From the NCBI GenBank assembly GCA_014763615.1, contig JACXVB010000012.1:23086-87085 (forward strand): a DNA stretch of 64,000 nucleotides. The letters are read 5' to 3'. The notes under the pieces were generated by a model. It had not been told where the DNA came from. It was given only the letters and a program-made list of their open reading frames with translations, and did no database searches. Of the stretch, positions 35,651 to 44,801 are shown in pieces. The stretch comes from Sphingobacteriales bacterium. Its GTDB lineage: Bacteria > Bacteroidota > Bacteroidia > Sphingobacteriales > Sphingobacteriaceae. Each line of letters starts with the position of its first letter. Position 1 is the first letter of the stretch. A program made the position numbers and the translations under genes.

Positions 35651-36417
35651 TATACCAAATCTTGCCTAAAAAATTCACTCATCATTTGATACAGTTCTGG
35701 ATGGTGATGCTTAAATTCATTTGGTTTTTCAAAGAAATATTCTGAAGCGACAGCCAGAAATTCCGCTTCGTTTGTTAAAGCATAAGGATTGATATCTGAT
35801 CTTCCTTTTTGTATCCTATTCATCTCTTGATGAATCATTTTTAACCAAGGAATAGCTGGTTGATGATGCATTAAAATTTCAGGAATACCATCCGTTGTAC
35901 CATCAGCCTTATCCAATAGGTGTACAAACTCATGAATTGCAGTGTTGCTTTTACCTGCTTCTTTAGAAAAGCCTTTCTCCAAAGCAACCTTTGATAAAAT
36001 CATCTGTCCGTTTAAAAATCCAGTGCCCACCATCCCTAAAATTTGACGTTCATTTCCGGCCTCAAATTGAAAATCCTGATTAAAATTATCAGGATATAAA
36101 ATCACATCAGTAAGATTTTTATATCGCCAACCAGGGAAACCAAATACAGGAATAATTGCACTTGCTGCCACTAAAACCTTGTCTAAATCTGTAAGTTCTG
36201 TACCTACAGCTTCAATTTTGGTACTTACTAAGAAATCATCAACTAATTTTTCAAATATTTTTTTCTTGTTTGGAGGTAGAATTCGATAAAATTCTACTCT
36301 CTCATCCAATAGGATTGCAATATTTTTTAGAGGTATTGGGTGTTTTTTTGAAAACTTCTTTTTTTTAATGAGTAGATAAAAAACAATTATAAAAGGTACA
36401 ATATAGAATACAAACAT
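35650..36417 (-). CDS. MtfA-like zinc metallopeptidase (M90 family)
   Basis: 255 aa. Begins with one transmembrane helix (residues 1-17) and a basic stretch, then a cytoplasmic domain with the metallopeptidase motif HEFVH near residue 161 (NTAIHEFVHLLDKADG) and a downstream Glu (NEAEFLAVASEYFFE) as third ligand. This matches the MtfA/glucose-regulated peptidase family, which in E. coli interacts with the Mlc repressor; that partner is not expected in Bacteroidota, so the substrate is unknown. It lies 48 bases downstream of the TlpA gene and could belong to that operon. Confidence 0.82.
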   Translation of the reverse strand: MFVFYIVPFIIVFYLLIKKKKFSKKHPIPLKNIAILLDERVEFYRILPPNKKKIFEKLVDDFLVSTKIEAVGTELTDLDKVLVAASAIIPVFGFPGWRYKNLTDVILYPDNFNQDFQFEAGNERQILGMVGTGFLNGQMILSKVALEKGFSKEAGKSNTAIHEFVHLLDKADGTTDGIPEILMHHQPAIPWLKMIHQEMNRIQKGRSDINPYALTNEAEFLAVASEYFFEKPNEFKHHHPELYQMMSEFFRQDLV

Positions 36418-36465
36418 CGTATTTTTTACGATTTAAAGACATCGCAAAATAGAACTAATTTGGAA

Positions 36466-37050
36466 TTATTGTTGTAAAAGTTGGTTAATAAATTGCTGAA
36501 AATCCTTGTTTTCATAATCAGCGCCACCCTCATGTCTAAATGCGATGTTTCCTTTTTTATCCAAAATAACAGTAGTAGGAATACTTTGATTTAAAAAATT
36601 AGATGGAATTGGTGAGGCTGGTTTCCAAACCTCCAAGTTAAATTTTCTCCTTTCCATAAACTTCACTGATTTATCAAAATTACCATCCACATCTACCATC
36701 AAAACAACCAAATTTTTATTCCCTTTGTATTTTTCATAAAAGGAATTAATTGTTGGCATTTCTGCAATACAAGGCGGACACCAAGTAGCCCAAAAATTGA
36801 TAAAAACAACCTTACCTTTTAAATCGTCTAAACTTAAAACCTTTCCTTCACTATTGGTGAATTGTACATTTAGACTTGTATTGTTAGTATTTTTTGATAA
36901 ATCTTGGGTGACATTGGGTTGAAAAAACCCTACTTTCATTAATCCTTCTATTACCAAACCTTTAGCGTCAGTACTAAAAATGAAAAATATAAGTAATGCA
37001 AAAAATACAACGTTAACGATATTGGATTTAGTGAGCCATTTTTTCTTCAT
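36466..37050 (-). CDS. TlpA-family periplasmic thiol:disulfide oxidoreductase
   Basis: 194 aa. One N-terminal membrane anchor (IVNVVFFALLIFFIFSTDA) then a thioredoxin fold with WATWCPPCIAEMPTI and the cis-Pro loop SIPTTVILDKKG. Anchored TlpA proteins reduce disulfides in the periplasm, for instance during cytochrome c maturation; in sulfur-oxidation clusters similar thioredoxins (SoxS/SoxW) keep Sox proteins active. Its start overlaps the end of the upstream gene by 23 bases, so it is coupled to the desaturase-like gene. An anchoring role next to the sulfur genes is inferred. Confidence 0.88.
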   Translation of the reverse strand: MKKKWLTKSNIVNVVFFALLIFFIFSTDAKGLVIEGLMKVGFFQPNVTQDLSKNTNNTSLNVQFTNSEGKVLSLDDLKGKVVFINFWATWCPPCIAEMPTINSFYEKYKGNKNLVVLMVDVDGNFDKSVKFMERRKFNLEVWKPASPIPSNFLNQSIPTTVILDKKGNIAFRHEGGADYENKDFQQFINQLLQQ

Positions 37051-37969
37051 GATGCTGCTTTAATTTTTGGTGCATTGAATTTAATAACGAATTTTCTGAT
37101 TTATGTTGTGCCAAAGGGTAAATAATTTGGTGTTCTAAATCTTCTGGAAACTGCTCATCACCAGAAAAACCTAGTTCAACATCTCTTCCACTCTCAGGGA
37201 TGTAATTGGTGTGAAAGATATAATCCCAAACGCTCAAAGTGAGTCCAAAATTTACTCCATAAGAACCATCAGGTAAAGTTTTAGCATGATGCCAAATGTG
37301 CATTTTTGGATTATTGAGGATATATTTTAGAGGGCCGTAAGAAAGATTGAGATTGGCATGATTAAGATGACCAATAACGGTGGTAAACATATAAACGATG
37401 AAAAAATCCTTCAAACCGAAACCAATCATGGCTAAAGGTATATATTGAACGGTTTTGTAAATAATAGTTTCCATCCAATGGAAACGCAAATGCGCAGCAA
37501 AGCCCATCTCTTTAACCGAATGATGTACTTTATGAAATTCCCACATCCAAGAAACACGGTGTAGCATTCTATGTACATTCCATTGAATAAAATCTGCCAC
37601 CACCAACAAAAGAAGCAATTGAGCAAATTTTGGCCAAGTCTGAATTTCAATAGCTATTAAATTTTTAACTCCAAAAAGCCCTAAAAAATCATTAAAAGCA
37701 TTTACAGCAACATTTGAAATAGCATTATAAACAATTAATGAAAAAAGAAAATAGTTGAAAAACATGTAAAAGGCATCCAACCAAAAATCTCTTCGAAAAA
37801 TAGATTGATTTTTACGCCAAGGAAAAATAATTTCTAAGGTCCAAACTGCTAATGAAAGCCCTATTAACCAATAAAAATAGTTATGCCAAGTAGGATGAGT
37901 AACTTCTTGCACCAAATAATTCCAATAGCCAACATAAGCATCACGAATAATTTTTAAATACTCATTCAT
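37028..37969 (-). CDS. Sterol desaturase/fatty-acid hydroxylase superfamily membrane enzyme
   Basis: 313-aa protein with four to five helices and the diiron histidine clusters of the superfamily: HRMLH, HKVHHSVKEMGFAAHLRFH, HLNHANLNLSYG and MHIWHHAK. Members use oxygen to hydroxylate or desaturate lipids; the substrate here is unknown. It overlaps the rhodanese gene upstream by eight bases and TlpA downstream, giving a tight three-gene unit, which is an unusual setting for a lipid enzyme. Confidence 0.88.
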   Translation of the reverse strand: MNEYLKIIRDAYVGYWNYLVQEVTHPTWHNYFYWLIGLSLAVWTLEIIFPWRKNQSIFRRDFWLDAFYMFFNYFLFSLIVYNAISNVAVNAFNDFLGLFGVKNLIAIEIQTWPKFAQLLLLLVVADFIQWNVHRMLHRVSWMWEFHKVHHSVKEMGFAAHLRFHWMETIIYKTVQYIPLAMIGFGLKDFFIVYMFTTVIGHLNHANLNLSYGPLKYILNNPKMHIWHHAKTLPDGSYGVNFGLTLSVWDYIFHTNYIPESGRDVELGFSGDEQFPEDLEHQIIYPLAQHKSENSLLNSMHQKLKQHHEEKMAH

Positions 37970-38501
37970 AAACCTTTTCTCCTTTCTTTAACCAGATACC
38001 CCATATTTTACTATAAGCATGTACTTTATCTGTTGGCTTTTCTTGCATATTGTAAACCGGGAAACCTTCATTTACCCATTCAAAAATACCCCCGTACATA
38101 TTGTGAATATGAGTATAGCCTGCAGCTATTAATTTATTAGAGATATTTTCACTTCTTGCGCCCACAGAGCAGTAAACTACAATTTGTTTATCTTTCGAAA
38201 TTCCTTTTAGTCGGTGGATGTCGAAATCATTATAACCAACCCAAACCGCATCTTTAATATGACTAACTTCGTACTCACGCTTTTCTCTGGAATCTAAAAA
38301 CACATATTCTGTTTGGTGTTGCTTCGCTTCTGCTGCACTTAGTTCCGGAACATTATCCTTCAATAAAGCTTTCAGCATGGTGTTATAAGCTTTGCTGTTG
38401 ACTTTTTGTTGAGCACAAACTGATGAACTTGTAAATAAAATACAAAACATGACAAATAAAAATTCTATTTTAATGCTCCTGAAATTGTTTAATCGCCTCA
38501 C
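37962..38501 (-). CDS. Exported rhodanese-domain sulfurtransferase
   Basis: 179 aa. Signal peptide (IEFLFVMFCILFTSSSVCAQ) then a single rhodanese domain: EYVFLDSREKREYEVSHIKD and the active-site loop VVYCSVGARSENIS with the persulfide-carrying Cys near residue 124. Rhodaneses move sulfane sulfur between thiols. The start is GTG at 38501; no ATG gives a full signal peptide. First gene of the rhodanese/desaturase-like/TlpA unit, beside cydAB and SQR, which fits a role in handling sulfur from sulfide oxidation. Confidence 0.88.
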   Translation of the reverse strand: MRRLNNFRSIKIEFLFVMFCILFTSSSVCAQQKVNSKAYNTMLKALLKDNVPELSAAEAKQHQTEYVFLDSREKREYEVSHIKDAVWVGYNDFDIHRLKGISKDKQIVVYCSVGARSENISNKLIAAGYTHIHNMYGGIFEWVNEGFPVYNMQEKPTDKVHAYSKIWGIWLKKGEKVYE

Positions 38502-39185
38502 CTAAATCGTAAATCTTAGTTTGATTTCTTAATTCTCATTAACTATATAAGCCTCTATTGTACTTCTATAAATGCCGCACTAGGTACAACAACTAAGGCC
38601 AAGCCTTTAAAATTTCATCCAATCCTTCTTTTAATTTACCTCTCTTAGAGGTATAGTTTAGATTGAGCAAAATATCGACTCATTGATATATTCTTTCTAT
38701 TAATTACGTGATAATCATCTTAATGGTTTTCAAATAACCTAAGATGATATTCTTTAAAGTACTCTTCCAACCTTACATCAATAATCACTATGCTATTTAA
38801 CGTCTGAGGACGCTTTTAAATAGCGGTTTCATTAATGGGCTCTTAAAATAAAGAGTATCTTTTCTATTCAGAAACAACATCATCACCAAAATATTGTGCA
38901 ACAAAAGGGTGATTGGACGTCTGTTCTTTTACAAAATCTATTTCTTACATTATTTTGCAAAATCATTCATTTTGGCTTTCAAATTTGAAATAGCTTCTTT
39001 TAAATAAAACTTTTCTAAATCTAGAGAAAGGTATAGATTATCTAAAAACCACTTTTCAAAATTCTACTTTAAAATGAGTAAAGCGAATCCAAAGCTTTTA
39101 TTTTATCATCAAAACATCCCATATATAATTTCCACATTAAAAAATTTCACCTTTTAAAATAAAAGTTAAGTTAGATTATAAGTTA
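38502..39185. other. Gene-poor region, probably a decayed gene
   Basis: 684 bases between the rhodanese and cydB genes without an intact gene. On the minus strand short open stretches can be read, such as a helix-like LDLEKFYLKEAISNLKAKM (around 38980-39050) and FVKEQTSNHPFVAQYFGDD (around 38870-38930), separated by stops and frame changes. This looks like the remains of one or two coding sequences; I could not assign a family. No terminator or repeat was recognised. Confidence 0.4.
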
Positions 39186-40223
39186 TCAATAGCTTGTATC
39201 GTCTAGTTTTACTTTACCTCTAAATGTTTTGTATAAAAAAAAGAAATAACCTGCAAGTAATGGAGTTCCAATAACTACAATGGTTAACATAATACCCAAT
39301 GATTTTTGTGATGAAGCAGCATTATAAATTGTTACGTTATAAATAGGATTAATCGTTGAAATTAATAAGGTTGGATAGAGCTGTAAGGCTACCAACATTA
39401 GTAACAACATCATCGTTAGGGATGAAAAAATCAAGGCCAATAAGTACTTCTTTTTAGAAGCTAATCTAGGGACATTTGCTACTGCTAAAAATGATAAAAC
39501 TGGTACAACAAAAAAGAATTGATTTTTTTTAAAAGCTTCTATAACACCAGGAATAAATATTAAAGTATATACCGTAGTAATACTAAATGTAATGATGAAA
39601 AAAATAATACCACGTCTGAGTAGAAAAGTTAATCTAGCATGTAATCTTCCTTCTGTTTTCAATAATAAATAAATGGCTCCTTGAGTCATAAAAATTGCCA
39701 AAGTAGATAAACCCGTTAAAATGGTATAGGGATTTAAAAATGAAAAAAACACACCACCCTTATACTTAAAATTCTCGGCGAGTGGAAAACCTTGCAAAAT
39801 ATTTCCAAGTACAACTCCCAGTAAAAAGGCAATCATTATGCTAGATGCGCTGTAAATAATATCCCAAGTTTTACGCCACCAAAGCATTTCCTCCGCACTT
39901 CTAAATTTTATTGACGCTGCTCTTAAAACGTTAAACATTAAAAATAACATAAAAGGAATATACATAGCAGAAAGCATGGTTGCATACATAACAGGAAACC
40001 CTGCAAAAAGCGCTCCGCCACCAATAATTAACCAAACTTGATTGGCGTCCCAAACTGGTGCAATGGCGTTGATAGCAATCCGACGACTTAAATCTTTCTG
40101 AAAAAACAGATGCCATGCACCAGCACCAAAATCAAATCCTTCTAAAATAGCATAACCAGAAAATAATAGACCAATAACCAAATACCATAAAGTGGGGTAG
40201 TCTAATCCAAGAAAATATTCCAT
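39186..40223 (-). CDS. cydB: Cytochrome bd-type quinol oxidase subunit II
   Basis: 345-aa inner-membrane protein with eight to nine helices. N-terminal YPTLWYLVIGLLFSGYAILE and DFGAGAWHLFF match CydB, and INAIAPVWDANQVWLIIGGG is the conserved helix-2 signature. Partner of CydA, 9 bases downstream of it. Together they reduce oxygen to water with high affinity and are resistant to sulfide and nitric oxide, which suits a sulfide-oxidising context. Confidence 0.95.
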   Translation of the reverse strand: MEYFLGLDYPTLWYLVIGLLFSGYAILEGFDFGAGAWHLFFQKDLSRRIAINAIAPVWDANQVWLIIGGGALFAGFPVMYATMLSAMYIPFMLFLMFNVLRAASIKFRSAEEMLWWRKTWDIIYSASSIMIAFLLGVVLGNILQGFPLAENFKYKGGVFFSFLNPYTILTGLSTLAIFMTQGAIYLLLKTEGRLHARLTFLLRRGIIFFIITFSITTVYTLIFIPGVIEAFKKNQFFFVVPVLSFLAVANVPRLASKKKYLLALIFSSLTMMLLLMLVALQLYPTLLISTINPIYNVTIYNAASSQKSLGIMLTIVVIGTPLLAGYFFFLYKTFRGKVKLDDTSY

Positions 40224-40232
40224 ATTAAGTTT

Positions 40233-41585
40233 CTAAAAAGTTTTGAAGTTTAATGTTTCGTCTAATTCAGTATATGGTCCATGTTTAATTTTCTTATTCA
40301 CCATGTAAATAAATAAAAGAAATAAAAGAAAATAAACCACTGCAAACATAATAAGTGAAAATACTATTTGATTGGATGAAACTTCTTGAGAAAATGCGTC
40401 ACTTGTTCTTAAGAGACCATAAACTACCCATGGTTGCCTTCCCATTTCAGTTGAAAACCATCCTACTTGATTTGCTATTTGAGGTAAAATTACCGAGAAA
40501 GAAAAAATGAATAATAACCACTTAGTCTGAAAAAGTTTACCTCTCCACCACAAGAAACTTGCAAATAAAGTTAGTCCAATTAAGCTCATTCCTATCGCAA
40601 TCATAATGTGATAAAATTGAAAAACAGCATTAATTTGACTAGGACGATCTTCAACTGGAAAACTATTGAGTCCTTTAATGGGCGCTTTGAAGTCCTGATG
40701 GACTAAAAATGATAAACCTCCAGGAATTCCTAGTCCTGTTACCTTTTGCTTTTCTTTGTCCACATATCCTAAAAGATATAATTCGGCAGGAGCATTTTTT
40801 TCAAAATGACCTTCCATTGTAGCTAATTTTGCAGGCTGGTTTTTGGCAACTCCATCGGCAGAACTGTGACCAGAAATCAATTGTGTTAAAGAAAATATGG
40901 TTGCAACTACCAAAGCAATTTTGAATGCTTTTTTAGAAGTTTCTACATACCGATTTTTTATTAAATAGTAAGCATGAACGCTTAGCACTAAAAATGCACC
41001 AGCTAAAAATGCACCTTGCCAAGTATGAATTATTCTATCTACACTTGAAGGATTAAAAACCATTGCCCAAAAATCTGTAACCTCAGCTCTTGCGTTTAAC
41101 CCTGTACCAACAATATGGAATCCACTTGGGGTTTGTTGCCATGAATTTGCAACCACTATCCAAACTGCCGAAAACATTGAGCCGAATAAAACACCAGCAG
41201 TAGAAACCAAATGCACCCAAGGTTTTACTCTGTGCCATCCAAAAAGAAGAACCCCTAAAAAAGCACTTTCTAAACCAAAGGCAAATAAACCTTCTGCGGC
41301 TAAAGCACTTCCAAAAATATCGCCAACATATTTAGAATAAACTGCCCAATTAGTGCCGAACTCAAATTCCATTATAATTCCGGTGGCCACACCTATACCG
41401 AAAGTTATCGCAAAAATTTTAATCCAGAATCTCGTTAAAACTTCATATTCTTTGTTTCCTGTCTTAAGGTAAAGGCTTTCCATAATAACCATAATGAGTC
41501 CAATACCTATACTTAATGGCGGATAGATGTAATGAAAAGCAATAGTGAATGCAAATTGAATTCTTGCAAGAATTTCTACGTCCAT
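40233..41585 (-). CDS. cydA: Cytochrome bd-type quinol oxidase subunit I
   Basis: 450-aa haem-bearing subunit. His near residue 19 in FTIAFHYIYPPLSIG is the haem b595 ligand region; GFMEFEFGTNW-like motif (IIMEFEFGTNWAVYSKYVG) and the GRQPWVVYGLLRTSDA block are CydA signatures. Its Q-loop is of the short type. First gene of cydAB; starts at ATG 41585. Confidence 0.95.
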   Translation of the reverse strand: MDVEILARIQFAFTIAFHYIYPPLSIGIGLIMVIMESLYLKTGNKEYEVLTRFWIKIFAITFGIGVATGIIMEFEFGTNWAVYSKYVGDIFGSALAAEGLFAFGLESAFLGVLLFGWHRVKPWVHLVSTAGVLFGSMFSAVWIVVANSWQQTPSGFHIVGTGLNARAEVTDFWAMVFNPSSVDRIIHTWQGAFLAGAFLVLSVHAYYLIKNRYVETSKKAFKIALVVATIFSLTQLISGHSSADGVAKNQPAKLATMEGHFEKNAPAELYLLGYVDKEKQKVTGLGIPGGLSFLVHQDFKAPIKGLNSFPVEDRPSQINAVFQFYHIMIAIGMSLIGLTLFASFLWWRGKLFQTKWLLFIFSFSVILPQIANQVGWFSTEMGRQPWVVYGLLRTSDAFSQEVSSNQIVFSLIMFAVVYFLLFLLFIYMVNKKIKHGPYTELDETLNFKTF

Positions 41586-41888
41586 GATATTATTTTAATT
41601 TAATACTAAATAAATTTTTAAGAAATTTGTTAATGATACAGACTGTAAAAGCAAATAGGTAATTCTCATTTTAGTAAGCAGTTATAATAAAAATATTTTT
41701 TTCTTTAAAAACTAAGTAATTTAAAATAACAACTCTTTTTAATAGGCTATTCATTAAACTCTTTCTGATTTAACAACATAATTAGAAAATTTATGTTTGT
41801 TAAAATAACCTGCTTAGATACTTTTTTAAAAAAATCTCTTTCATTTTAATTTGAAAGAGATTTAATAGATTAAAGATAAATAAGTATT
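41586..41888. other. Spacer between SQR and cydA
   Basis: About 300 very AT-rich bases. Near its right end is a terminator (41832-41863) for the SQR transcript; the remainder must hold the cydA promoter, but no good TAnnTTTG element or CRP-like site could be picked out. Confidence 0.5.
41832..41863 (-). terminator. Rho-independent terminator of the SQR operon
   Basis: Perfect 12-base stem AAATCTCTTTCA (41832-41843)/TGAAAGAGATTT (41852-41863) with an eight-base loop and T run on the minus strand, 26 bases beyond the SQR stop. Confidence 0.82.
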
Positions 41889-43085
41889 TTATGCTGTGCC
41901 TTTCAAAATTTTATTCCAATATAGCCAAGGTAAGACTTTGGTTTTTAGTAGCCACATACTATACCTTTCTTTAGCTTGATTAAAAGGAAATGTTTCCATT
42001 GGTTGATTGTTGTAATCAAACTCTGCTAAAACTAATTTTCCGTAACCAGTAACCAAAGGGCAAGATCCGTAACCTACATATTTTTTTTCTAAAGGTTGTG
42101 ATTTCATTGCAGCCAACAAATTGGCTACCAGTACTGGAACTTGCTTTCTAACTGCGGCTCCTGTTTTGGCATTTGGGGTACTACCTGCATCGCCACAACC
42201 AAATATGTTTTTATAGGTGTTGTGCTGCATGGTATCTTTATTTAAATCAACCCAACCTGCTTGGTTTGCTAAAGGGCTTTTTTTAATAAAATCAGGTGCA
42301 GATTGTGGAGGTGTAACATGAATCATATCAAATGATTCTTTTACTCTAATTGTCTCACCCGCCTCGTTTTGAGTTTCAAAGATTGCAATTTTTTGGTTTC
42401 CATCAATTTCTACTAAATTATGTTTGAAATGGGTTTTAATACCATATCTACCAATTACTTTATTCAACACATCAGCATATTTTTTAACACCAAAAATTAT
42501 ACCTCCACCACTGTAAAAGTGAACTTGAGTATTTTTTTGAAGTCCATTTTTTCTCAAATAATCTGCGGCTAAATACATGATTTTTTGAGGTGCACCACCG
42601 CATTTAATAGGCGTATTTGGGTTGGTAAAAATGACATTTCCACTTTTTACATTTTTTAAGGCTTCCCAAGTATATGGAGCTGATGCGAAAGTATAATTAC
42701 TACAAACTCCATTTTTCCCTAATGTTTCTTTCAATCCCTTAACTTTATCCCAATCTAGCTGAATACCTGGTGCTACAATTAAATAATCATAAGTGATTTT
42801 TGATCCGCTGGAACAAACAACGGCATTTTCTTCAGGGAAGAATTCAGATGCAGCATCTTTTATCCATGTTGTTTTCTTAGGAATAACATCCGCTTCATTA
42901 CGCATTGTTTTGTTAACATCGTATACTCCTCCTCCTACTAATGTCCAAGCAGGTTGATAATAATGTTTCTCAGAAGGGTCGATAATTCCGATTTTTAAAT
43001 CGCTTGATGCTCTTAATAATTGGGCAGCAACAGATATACCGGCGTTACCACCTCCTACAATTAATATTTGAAAATGTGTTTGCAT
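41889..43085 (-). CDS. sqr: Sulfide:quinone oxidoreductase, type II-like
   Basis: 398-aa FAD protein that oxidises sulfide and passes electrons to quinone at the membrane surface. The FAD loop is ILIVGGGNAGISVAAQLL; HYYQPAWTLVGGG, PDTPIKCGGAPQKIMY-like segment (NPNTPIKCGGAPQKIMYLA) and NGVCSNYTFA hold the redox cysteines; GSCPLVTGYGKLVLAEFDY near the end is typical of the mitochondrial/type II SQR group. The C-terminal amphipathic LLKTKVLPWLYWNKIL could sit on the membrane. Two bases after the DUF2892 gene. Confidence 0.92.
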   Translation of the reverse strand: MQTHFQILIVGGGNAGISVAAQLLRASSDLKIGIIDPSEKHYYQPAWTLVGGGVYDVNKTMRNEADVIPKKTTWIKDAASEFFPEENAVVCSSGSKITYDYLIVAPGIQLDWDKVKGLKETLGKNGVCSNYTFASAPYTWEALKNVKSGNVIFTNPNTPIKCGGAPQKIMYLAADYLRKNGLQKNTQVHFYSGGGIIFGVKKYADVLNKVIGRYGIKTHFKHNLVEIDGNQKIAIFETQNEAGETIRVKESFDMIHVTPPQSAPDFIKKSPLANQAGWVDLNKDTMQHNTYKNIFGCGDAGSTPNAKTGAAVRKQVPVLVANLLAAMKSQPLEKKYVGYGSCPLVTGYGKLVLAEFDYNNQPMETFPFNQAKERYSMWLLKTKVLPWLYWNKILKGTA

Positions 43086-43087
43086 AA

Positions 43088-43294
43088 CTATTTATTATTT
43101 TTTTTCGTATTGATATTAAAAGGTACGTACAAAGGGCAGAAACTCATAAAGCTAGTTAGGATAAAAATTATAGCAAGAATTCCCAAGATAATTGCCCATA
43201 ATCCAGAGAGATGATGAAGATAATATAATACCCCGATTACAACTGCAATGAGAATTCTTATTACCTTATCTAAGGCGCCCATATTTGCTTTCAT
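43088..43294 (-). CDS. DUF2892 (YgaP-type) two-helix membrane protein
   Basis: 68 aa. Starts MKANMGALDKVIRILIAVV, the family signature, with two helices and the SFCPLYVPFNIN end holding a conserved Cys-Pro. In other bacteria this domain is fused to rhodanese (YgaP) or lies beside sulfur-oxidising genes, as here before sqr. It may help place a sulfurtransferase at the membrane; no activity is established. First gene of the sqr operon. Confidence 0.9.
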   Translation of the reverse strand: MKANMGALDKVIRILIAVVIGVLYYLHHLSGLWAIILGILAIIFILTSFMSFCPLYVPFNINTKKNNK

Positions 43295-43349
43295 AATTTT
43301 ATATTTTCTTAATTGGTTTACGAAGATAGTTTAACAAAATTTCTGGTCT

Positions 43350-43365
43350 TGTAACTTAAATCACA
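43350..43365. promoter_or_regulatory. CRP/FNR-like operator upstream of the DUF2892-sqr operon
   Basis: TGTAACTTAAATCACA has the form TGTAA-N6-TCACA, one change from the CRP-type palindrome TGTGA-N6-TCACA. It lies 56 bases upstream of the DUF2892 ATG. Thirteen of its 16 bases recur at 62282-62297 upstream of the TsdA-like/SoxB operon. Binding by a CRP/FNR-family regulator is inferred. Confidence 0.55.
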
Positions 43366-43378
43366 CAATCTCGATTTT

Positions 43379-43394
43379 GTTACACGAATGTAAC
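43379..43394. promoter_or_regulatory. Second palindrome upstream of the sqr operon
   Basis: GTTACACGAATGTAAC is a perfect inverted repeat (6+4+6). It lies 14 bases from the CRP-like site and may be a second operator or an extended binding region. Confidence 0.45.
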
Positions 43395-43429
43395 TAAAAA
43401 ATAGTTAAAAAGTTTGATTTTCTTTGATT

Positions 43430-44640
43430 TAATTAGGATTAGAAAGTTGAAAGGGATAATCAAAGTTGTTAGTTTGCGCCCAAATACCCGCAAAGAAATG
43501 CCGTCTTTTTTATTGGGTGTTATTTTAAGGATCAATTTTCAGTTTACTTTTCAAAATAAGCACCTACTGCAAAGGTTCTTTAACTTAGGCTTGATGATGT
43601 TTTCTGTTTTTTTTCTTGTAGCATAATGTTCTAAAAAAGCCATCAGATTATAGGCAATTATAGCAAAAGTAAGTGCGGAACCTGTACCGAAAAAGCTTTG
43701 CAAATTGAAGCTGTCGAAACCAAAATCGTATTTTAATTCTTTGATTCTACTTTCGGCATCGCTTCTTTCTTGATAAGGCCTCCATATATCTGCTGCTGCC
43801 AGTTTCATGGGTGTTACATTAAGCTGAATATCTGTAGTTCACGTGAATTACCTGTTTTATTAAAAGGCTCAACTGTTTACCTGTTTTCTTGGGTCTTTCT
43901 TTACTCCATAATTCGCTTTGTTATATTTGCTCACAAATCTCTGTCCCTTTATCTAATCTTATTCAGTTTGTACTTGCTTTGATGATTTTTCGGATAGGCT
44001 AGTTAAACCTTGTTGGAATAATGTAATCGATGTTTTTATCTTCCAGATGACCCATAGTTGCTGAATTGAAAAATCCACTTTCCAGCTTAATCAAGGCTGA
44101 TTGTTTTATCTTTCAATTTGTTAAAATATCAGTCAAAAAGTTAAAAATTGTTCGATCCGGAGGCATCACCATTCCTGAACCAATATTGGCTACCAGTTTT
44201 ACATTAGCGATAGAGGCAATTAATGGATGGTGGGATGGTCTGTCATTTTCGCTGGATTAGAGCTTTTTTTACTCCTTTGTTGACATCCATACTTGGTCAT
44301 TCCTGAGGAATCAATACCTGAAGTGAAAATATCAAACTATAAATTATCAAATATTCATATATAAAAATAATTACTGATAAGCTGTTTCTTTGCATAGTCG
44401 AATTTAGAAAAGAATCTTTTGAAAGTATCTTCACCTAGGCTACTCTTCCATCCAAAAATATGCCCCAAAACTGTATCCTGTTTAGTGACTTTGGTATGCA
44501 AAAATCTTTTAGCCCCACACCAAATATTGGCAATAAAACGCTCTATAGTTATTGTGGTATTATAGGCCCAGTTTGCGCCAGATACAGGAAGATCCTCATT
44601 CGCTTCTTCTATCATCTATCTAAATCCTATCTTTTGAGGC
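43430..44640 (-). pseudogene. Decayed IS1380-family transposase
   Basis: Pieces of one transposase can be followed along the minus strand in several frames: near 44480-44590 an N-terminal piece (FIANIWCGAKRFLHTKVTKQ), near 44200-44320 the DDE core (DSSGMTKYG and, in another frame, RPSHHPLIASIANVKLVANI), near 44060-44130 ALIKLESGFFNSATMGHLED, and near 43610-43800 the C-terminal part (WRPYQERSDAESRIKELKYD, AIIAYNLMAFLEHY). Order and spacing fit a full IS1380-type protein (about 400 aa) broken by many frameshifts and stops. No terminal inverted repeats could be fixed. The element is dead and ends close to the sqr promoter. Confidence 0.82.
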
Positions 44641-44801
44641 ATTTGTTTCAAAAAAAAACATCCCTCTCTATGGGGTTATGTCAAGGTTGGTGAAGCCTAT
44701 ATCTAATTCTATTTCTAAAAACACCTATTGCTACGCAATAGAAAAAATAATCTTTTTATCAGCTCTAAAAAGCGTATGGTGTAATTTGGGTTAAAGTTAT
44801 T

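Noticed and set aside
43350..43394. CRISPR-like repeats near the sqr promoter
   Set aside because: Only two unlike palindromes, no regular spacing and no cas genes.
43414..44260. Plus-strand proteins within the IS1380 remnant
   Set aside because: The protein signal is on the minus strand (transposase pieces); the plus-strand frames are their shadows.
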